Of a stretch of 18,609 bases of DNA, positions 14,597-18,609 are shown piece after piece. A model generated the notes under the pieces. That model saw nothing but the letters and a program-made list of their open reading frames with translations, searched no databases and was not told the origin of the DNA. Origin of the DNA: an uncultured Lachnospiraceae bacterium. GTDB taxonomy: Bacteria > Bacillota > Clostridia > Lachnospirales > Lachnospiraceae. The translations under genes and the position numbers were made by a program. The stretch's first letter is position 1; each line of letters starts with the position of its first letter. Where the stretch lies: assembly GCA_934432595.1 (NCBI GenBank), contig CAKRYR010000030.1, positions 1 to 18,609 on the forward strand, written 5' to 3'.

Positions 14597-16291
14597 TTAT
14601 TTTTGATTAACCTCTACTGAACGATTACCTGGCATTTGATATGTAAAGCAACCATTTGATTTTTCAGTTAACTCACCTATATAATCTGCTAATATCTCAT
14701 CTAAAACATTTCCCTCTAATATATGTTTTAGATTAGTTAACATAGTAAACCCATCTCCACCTGCAATCAAGAAATTATTCGATGCAAATGCTATTTGAGT
14801 CTTATTATCTTTTCTATTCAACTTTGTCTCAGTTCCATCTTCATTTACAAGATAAATAGCTTTAATTCTTTTACCATCAGATTTGCCCTCAGCATAAGCT
14901 TCTTTCTTTAAATCCATCTCAAATCTCATACCTGAAACTTGTGGGTAACTTCCAACTAATCCTGATACTTTCCCTTGTTCATCCAAAGTTAGACCAGATA
15001 TACTGTATTCTAATGTTTTATATAAAACGTCAGGTGTAATAACCTTAACTGATAATGTATTTCCAAATGGTAATACATTATAAACATCACCTATTGTAAT
15101 ATCACCAGCTTTAATATTAGCTCTTACACCACCGCCATTTGCTAAAGCAATGACTGGAATATCTTTATATTCTGTTGATTGTAAAGCATTCTTTGCATAC
15201 CATACATTAGAATCTGCTACAAGGTCACCCATTGAAGTTTCTTTCTGACGACATACTCTTACAGAACTTCCATCTTCTAATATTTCATTAGCAACTAAAT
15301 CTGTTGCAGTTTTACCAATAACTGTTCCTAAAATAGGTTGTAACTCTTCATTATACTTATTAAACTTTCTAATTACTCTTACATCTTTTCCATATAACTT
15401 ATATTCTTCAGGTGTTAATAACTTAGTTTGTATATTTTTACCTTCTTCAGTAAATACAACATTTACTAAACCAAGTTTTTTAAGTTGAGTTCCTGTTTGA
15501 ACTACAATTGTTCCATTATCTAACTTTTCTTGAATCTCTGTATGACTATGTCCATCGATTATCAAGTCACATCCATTAAGAGCATTGCCAAATTCTATAC
15601 TTGTTGGCTTTGATGTATTATCATTACCTATATGTGCTAAACATACAATTAAATCACATTTCTTATTTTTTAATATATCAATAGTCTTTTGTGCACTTTC
15701 AATTTCACTTTCAACTGTTAATCCCTTAACGTTATTAGGATTTGTTTTATAAGCTGTCTCTGTTGTTGTAATTCCAAATACACCAATCTTCTTCCCAGCT
15801 TTTTTAATAACTTTATATGCTCCATTTTTATTCCATTTTTTTAGAAATTCCTTTCCCTTTTCATTTTTAACATTAGCTGCTAGGAAAGGAAACTTAGCAA
15901 ATTTTGCATTTTTAAGTAATTGTTCTTTACCATAATCAAATTCATGATTACCTACTGCTGCTGCATCTAACTTACCAGCATTTAGCATATCAACAATCGC
16001 TTTTCCCTTAGTATATGTTGCTATAGGTTGTCCTTGAGTTGCATCTCCTCCATCAAACCATAAAGCGTTCTTTGTTTCTCTTTTATACTGTGAAATATAA
16101 GATAAATTCTCTACATCTGCATGTATATCATTAGTATGAAGTATATTAATCTCTACTTCCTTTGAAGCAAAACATGCATTAGACTTTCTACTAGAATTAA
16201 CAACTGTAGTTGATATTCCCATTGCTAGCACAAGAAGCAATGGCAAAATAGCTACAAGACTTTTCTTTGATTTCAATATTTTTTTCATCAT
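14597..16291 (-). CDS. Secreted 5'-nucleotidase / 2',3'-cyclic phosphodiesterase family protein (UshA-like)
   Basis: A 564-residue extracellular metallophosphoesterase that dephosphorylates nucleotides and possibly nucleotide sugars or NAD. A signal peptide covers about 1-34 (KKILKSKK then a hydrophobic stretch). Metal ligands are in LHTNDIHADV (D55, H57), DGGDATQGQP (D83), GNHEFDYG (N115, H116), CLAHIGND (H220) and DGHSHTEI (H248, H250). The C-terminal substrate domain shows ANGGGVRANI, LPFGNTL and NNFLIAGGDGFTML, which carry the base-stacking aromatic of UshA enzymes. There is no LPXTG sorting signal or extra membrane segment, so it is probably released. The start is supported by AAAGGAACGG 5-8 bases upstream. 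The leader carries a promoter, a hairpin and a possible short ORF; the lipase gene follows 45 bases downstream. Confidence 0.93.
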   Translation of the reverse strand: MMKKILKSKKSLVAILPLLLVLAMGISTTVVNSSRKSNACFASKEVEINILHTNDIHADVENLSYISQYKRETKNALWFDGGDATQGQPIATYTKGKAIVDMLNAGKLDAAAVGNHEFDYGKEQLLKNAKFAKFPFLAANVKNEKGKEFLKKWNKNGAYKVIKKAGKKIGVFGITTTETAYKTNPNNVKGLTVESEIESAQKTIDILKNKKCDLIVCLAHIGNDNTSKPTSIEFGNALNGCDLIIDGHSHTEIQEKLDNGTIVVQTGTQLKKLGLVNVVFTEEGKNIQTKLLTPEEYKLYGKDVRVIRKFNKYNEELQPILGTVIGKTATDLVANEILEDGSSVRVCRQKETSMGDLVADSNVWYAKNALQSTEYKDIPVIALANGGGVRANIKAGDITIGDVYNVLPFGNTLSVKVITPDVLYKTLEYSISGLTLDEQGKVSGLVGSYPQVSGMRFEMDLKKEAYAEGKSDGKRIKAIYLVNEDGTETKLNRKDNKTQIAFASNNFLIAGGDGFTMLTNLKHILEGNVLDEILADYIGELTEKSNGCFTYQMPGNRSVEVNQK

Positions 16292-16321
16292 ATCCCGTTC
16301 CTTTTCTTAATAATAGTTTTC

Positions 16322-16405
16322 CTAATTATTACTAAATTCTTCCCTTATTTCAAAGTGTGAAATCCAGAAAAATTTATCACTACCCAATATTGTGTTATGA
16401 GACAC
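16322..16405 (-). CDS. Possible leader ORF of 27 codons upstream of the 5'-nucleotidase
   Basis: A GTG at 16403-16405 follows AAGGAG with a 5-base spacing and opens a frame of 27 codons (beginning MSHNTILGSDKFFW) ending at TAG 16322-16324, 30 bases before the nucleotidase start. The GTG lies inside a perfect inverted repeat, ATATTGTGT-TATGAG-ACACAATAT (16387-16410), so folding could hide it. No homologue is recognised. A chance ORF is quite possible; a leader peptide controlling the downstream gene is inference. Confidence 0.4.
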   Translation of the reverse strand: MSHNTILGSDKFFWISHFEIREEFSNN

Positions 16406-16410
16406 AATAT
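16387..16410. promoter_or_regulatory. Inverted repeat in the nucleotidase leader
   Basis: A perfect 9-bp inverted repeat, ATATTGTGT and ACACAATAT, with a 6-base loop, lies about 25 bases downstream of the expected transcription start of the promoter at 16441-16469. It may act as an operator or as an RNA hairpin over the leader ORF start. Confidence 0.55.
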
Positions 16411-16440
16411 CTCCTTAAATAACTAGTCTTAAACAATTTG

Positions 16441-16469
16441 ATTATATCATTTTTTCAACCTATTGTATA
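16441..16469 (-). promoter_or_regulatory. Promoter of the nucleotidase-lipase unit
   Basis: On the minus strand TATACA (16464-16469) and TATAAT (16441-16446) are 17 bases apart, with the extended -10 form TGATATAAT. The remaining gene-free stretch up to 16560 is AT-rich, with a second TATAAT on the minus strand near 16484-16489 that lacks a good -35. Confidence 0.65.
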
Positions 16470-16574
16470 TTATTTTTTGAGAAATTATACAATCTTATTG
16501 AATATTTTATATTTATAATGGGATATTTTGTAAATTATTGTATATTTTTACATTTTTTATTACAAGTGTCCTTT

Positions 16575-16662
16575 TCTTTCACTCGTGAAAATGCAAATCA
16601 TATTCTTTCCACGAGCTACATATGTGTAACAGTTCAGCCATCGGCTGAACTGTTACACATAT
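16575..16662. repeat. Interspersed repeat, copy C, with 20-bp perfect hairpin
   Basis: Positions 16620-16639 and 16643-16662 are perfect reverse complements with a 3-base loop (core GTAACAGTTCAGCC / GGCTGAACTGTTAC). The hairpin starts 2 bases after the asparaginase stop. No T-run follows on the minus strand, so it is not a canonical terminator. The adjoining 16575-16619 (TTTCACTCGTGA, CCACGAGCT) loosely resembles the repeat at 17870-17927. Confidence 0.7.
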
Positions 16663-16664
16663 CC

Positions 16665-17675
16665 TTATTTAAGTTTATGTTTATTCTGAATTGATACCTC
16701 TCCTGCTAAATTCTTATTAAATATTTTTTTTACTTCATCTACATCATCTGTCTGTCCTAGTGCCCACATTAACTTTGTAACAGCCGCTTCTGTAGTCATA
16801 TCTCTTCCTGGAATTGCTCCACATTCAAGTACTTTTCTTCCTACCTCATATAGAGTAAAATCACTTGTTTCATATAGACATTGACTACATGCAACTACAA
16901 CAATTCCTTTCTTAGTTATTTCCTCAATCTTTTGAATCAAATCTCTTCTTTCAAAATGAAGTCCACCTGAGCCAAAAGCTTCTAAAACTATTCCCCTATA
17001 CCCCATATTAGCAATCACATCAAATATCTCTGGATTAGTATTAGGAATTAATTTTAGCAAGAAAACCTTAGTTGATATCTTATCTAAAAGTTGTGTCTCC
17101 TTTGTTACCTTCTTTTCCTCTTGATATTTTTTTATTCCAACAGCATATACTTGTGCTAAATATGGTGAATTAACACTTTCAAAAGCCTCAAATCCCATAG
17201 TTCTTACTTTAACTGCCCTACATCCTCTTATTACCTTTCTATTAAAAGCAATACTAATTCCTCTTATCTTACAATCTATTGCAGCAAAAGCAGTATATAG
17301 ATTAATCTTTGCATCTGTTAGCATATTAGAAATAGGCATTTGTGAGCCTGTAAATACAACTGGCTTATTAATATTCTGTATCATAAATGATAACATTGAA
17401 GCTGTATATGCCATAGTATCTGTACCATGCGTTACAATAATACCATCATAATTATTCAAATTATCATATATAGAATGAGCAATCTTCTTCCATTCTTCTG
17501 CTTGTATATTTGAACTATCCAAATTCAATATATTTTTACAAGTAATATCATACTTATTACTCATTGTTCCTATATAATTTAATAAATTATTATTCTCCAT
17601 CTGAGGTTGAAGACCATTCTCTCCCTCTTCTGAAACAATCGTTCCACCTGTAGTTAAAATTAAAATTTTCTTCAT
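16665..17675 (-). CDS. ansA: Type I (cytoplasmic) L-asparaginase
   Basis: The enzyme hydrolyses L-asparagine to aspartate and ammonia. At 336 residues and without a signal peptide it fits the cytoplasmic AnsA type. The first catalytic threonine is in ILTTGGTIVS (T12); the second catalytic segment is VTHGTDTMAYTASML (T85, D86). LDSSNI (52-57) binds substrate, FTGSQMPISN and DAKINLYTA are typical of the family, and the C-terminal LEAFGSGGLHF and SQCLYE segments are conserved. GGAG lies about 10 bases before the ATG. It stands alone, flanked on both sides by related hairpin repeats, with no good promoter hexamers that I can fix within 17676-17830. The aspartate product could feed NadB, but no regulatory link is seen. 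Confidence 0.95.
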   Translation of the reverse strand: MKKILILTTGGTIVSEEGENGLQPQMENNNLLNYIGTMSNKYDITCKNILNLDSSNIQAEEWKKIAHSIYDNLNNYDGIIVTHGTDTMAYTASMLSFMIQNINKPVVFTGSQMPISNMLTDAKINLYTAFAAIDCKIRGISIAFNRKVIRGCRAVKVRTMGFEAFESVNSPYLAQVYAVGIKKYQEEKKVTKETQLLDKISTKVFLLKLIPNTNPEIFDVIANMGYRGIVLEAFGSGGLHFERRDLIQKIEEITKKGIVVVACSQCLYETSDFTLYEVGRKVLECGAIPGRDMTTEAAVTKLMWALGQTDDVDEVKKIFNKNLAGEVSIQNKHKLK

Positions 17676-17705
17676 TTTATACTAACTCCATTCTATATAT
17701 CTAAT

Positions 17706-17777
17706 ATAACAGTTCAATCAATGCCATAGCCATTACGAAATAATAGGTAACTATTCAACCGATGGCTGAATGTTACA
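17706..17777. repeat. Interspersed hairpin element, diverged copy D
   Basis: The left end TAACAGTTCAATCAATG and the right end CGATGGCTGAATGTTAC are versions of the two arms of the hairpin at 16620-16662, separated here by about 40 extra bases. The asparaginase gene therefore has a related element on each side. The arms pair imperfectly. Confidence 0.55.
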
Positions 17778-17852
17778 ATAATACTTATATACTATATATA
17801 GAATGTTCGCATATTTCAATAGCTATATTATTTTTATAATAAAAATTTCAGA

Positions 17853-17978
17853 ACAAAGAGTCGCTTGCAACTCTTTCGCTCGCGAGTGAGAACGCAGTTC
17901 AAATTTCCCTTCCGCGAGCTGCGCATCCTCACGGAGTGTTTTGTTTAATAGGGAAATTCCGAAGGAATTCCTATTAAA
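17853..17978. repeat. Interspersed palindromic repeat, copy B
   Basis: This GC-richer block contains several nested palindromes: AAAGAGT/ACTCTTT (17855-17876), CTCGCGAG (17879-17886 region), and TTTAATAGG...CCTATTAAA (17944-17978). Its segment 17908-17951 matches copy A (683-726) at 37 of 44 positions. Base composition differs visibly from the surrounding AT-rich DNA. It lies in the 452-base gene-poor stretch between the asparaginase gene and the deacetylase remnant. Confidence 0.65.
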
Positions 17979-17979
17979 T

Positions 17980-18006
17980 AAAAAAGACACTGAAAACTCA
18001 GTGCCT
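17980..18006 (-). terminator. Rho-independent terminator
   Basis: On the minus strand AGGCACTGA and TCAGTGTCT form a stem with a 4-base loop (one G-T wobble), followed by TTTTTTATTTAA. It would have ended transcripts of the now decayed genes to its right. Confidence 0.8.
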
Positions 18007-18016
18007 ATATCATTAT

Positions 18017-18093
18017 CTATAACTTATCTTTTAAATAATTATCTATAGCTTCTAGTATAAATTTTGCACTATGTCATTTATTAAAACTGGCAT
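18017..18093 (-). pseudogene. Frameshifted mini-ORF
   Basis: A strong GAGGTGAG precedes ATG 18091-18093, which opens MPVLINDIVQNLY and stops at 18052-18054. The +1-shifted frame continues through the stop as KFILEAIDNYLKDKL and ends at 18017-18019. Together they suggest a small protein of about 24 residues, or a truncated N-terminus, broken by a single-base indel. No family recognised. Confidence 0.35.
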
Positions 18094-18127
18094 TATCTCA
18101 CCTCTTTTTCTATATTCTATACAATTA

Positions 18128-18433
18128 TTATACTTTAATTATTTTTTCCCTTCGAGTCCCCCCACTGCATCTCATTAAATATGCATCCATTAAGCTATCA
18201 CCAATTGATTCCTTTACCACATTCTTTTCAATTACTTTTGTACACTCTTCATCAAGTGCCTGAGCTGTATACTTAGCTCCATTATGGCACAGTATTATTG
18301 AACCATTTCCTAAATGTTTGTGGTTTACTACTGTATTGATAATACCCTGTACTCCATAGTTCTTCCAATCTAGAGAATCGTATTCACATTGTATTAAAAC
18401 TGGCTTGTGATTTTGATATGATACCCCTGTCAA
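18128..18433 (-). pseudogene. Polysaccharide deacetylase (NodB-type) C-terminal remnant
   Basis: The frame encodes KPVLIQCEYDSLDWKNYG, then HKHLGNGSIILCHNGAKYTA. These match the late part of spore/peptidoglycan polysaccharide deacetylases (DSLDW, then GSIILMHN-A..TA-AL). The metal-binding first half (TFDD, HxxxH) is absent. The apparent start is a TTG inside the adjoining IS end, so it is not a real start. After ALDEE the sequence no longer resembles the family's GYxxVxISEL ending, so the 3' end is altered as well. Interpreted as a dead fragment whose 5' part was removed by IS insertion and decay. Confidence 0.7.
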
Positions 18434-18609
18434 GTAGACAGGTTAAATATCTAAATTAAAATTCTGGTAAATGACCATACTTCAAAAAGAGGTATGGTCA
18501 TATTTTATGCACACCATTTTTCTTTATATTTCTTGTTTCATTTGTTGTCCACCCAACTTTTGCTGAAATACCTTACTCGTATATTGAAATCCTCTATCAC
18601 TATGAAAAA
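18421..18609 (-). mobile_element. IS3-family insertion sequence remnant, right end
   Basis: From the right edge on the minus strand the frame at 18524-18607 reads HSDRGFQYTSKVFQQKL, the DDE integrase core signature of IS3-family OrfB, then goes off and stops. The remaining half of OrfB (GMxQSMSR onward, and the catalytic Glu) is missing, indicating an internal deletion. A hairpin ATGACCATAC/GTATGGTCAT lies at 18471-18501. A terminal segment with CCTGTC/GACAGG near 18427-18442 looks like the IS right end abutting the deacetylase remnant. The left part of the element lies outside the window. Confidence 0.75.
18524..18607 (-). pseudogene. IS3-family OrfB transposase fragment
   Basis: A 27-codon in-frame remnant, FHSDRGFQYTSKVFQQKL and nine further residues, then TAA. 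HSDRG carries the second catalytic aspartate of the DDE triad. It is partial at the window edge and truncated downstream, so it is non-functional as seen. Confidence 0.8.

Noticed and set aside
16620..16662. Hairpin after the asparaginase gene as a simple rho-independent terminator
   Set aside because: The stem is excellent, but no T-run follows on the transcribed strand, and a related copy exists upstream of the gene.

Overview
The window is AT-rich and gene-dense. It carries dipicolinate synthase genes (spore-specific), a short-form NadB and single-copy cofactor genes with Firmicutes-style AGGAGG ribosome binding sites. This suggests a spore-forming, low-GC clostridial bacterium. Lachnospiraceae fits best, because cluster I Clostridium generally lacks dpaAB, but the family is inferred from gene content only. 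No rRNA, tRNA, riboswitch class or CRISPR array was recognised.

Layout. (1) 1-678, plus strand: the tail of dpaA and complete dpaB. From here to the right edge everything is on the minus strand. (2) 848-4125: an operon nadB-nadC-ASKHA protein, with a clear promoter upstream of nadB. The third gene looks like a ROK-type sugar kinase whose two halves are in swapped order (circular permutation); this is the most unusual item in the window. (3) 4282-6945: two paralogous coiled-coil proteins of unknown function on either side of a GNAT acetyltransferase, with a terminator after the first-transcribed paralogue. (4) 7112-12665: a coenzyme A supply cluster read panG-like (DUF2520), panB, a membrane-anchored protein with two CHAP domains, panC, coaBC. 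(5) 12857-16291: two secreted enzymes, a UshA-type 5'-nucleotidase and a class 3-like lipase, in one transcription unit with a promoter, a possible 27-codon leader ORF and a terminator. (6) 16665-17675: cytoplasmic L-asparaginase, flanked by related hairpin elements. (7) 17676-18609: a decayed region with palindromic interspersed repeats, a terminator, a frameshifted mini-ORF, a polysaccharide deacetylase remnant truncated at its 5' side by an IS3-family remnant, and a partial IS3 OrfB at the window edge.

How the genes fit together. Regions 2 and 4 together give most of de novo NAD (aspartate to nicotinate mononucleotide, minus nadA) and of pantothenate/CoA synthesis (ketopantoate to phosphopantetheine, minus panD). 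The secreted nucleotidase and the asparaginase are compatible with nucleotide and amino-acid scavenging. DpaB and the CoaC half of CoaBC are both members of the flavoprotein (HFCD-like) family, so two distant relatives of one fold lie in the same window.

Protein family calls come from motif reading alone; no database search was possible. Start codons were chosen from visible ribosome binding sites; for nadC, coaBC, nadB and the CHAP protein these differ from the longest ORF.
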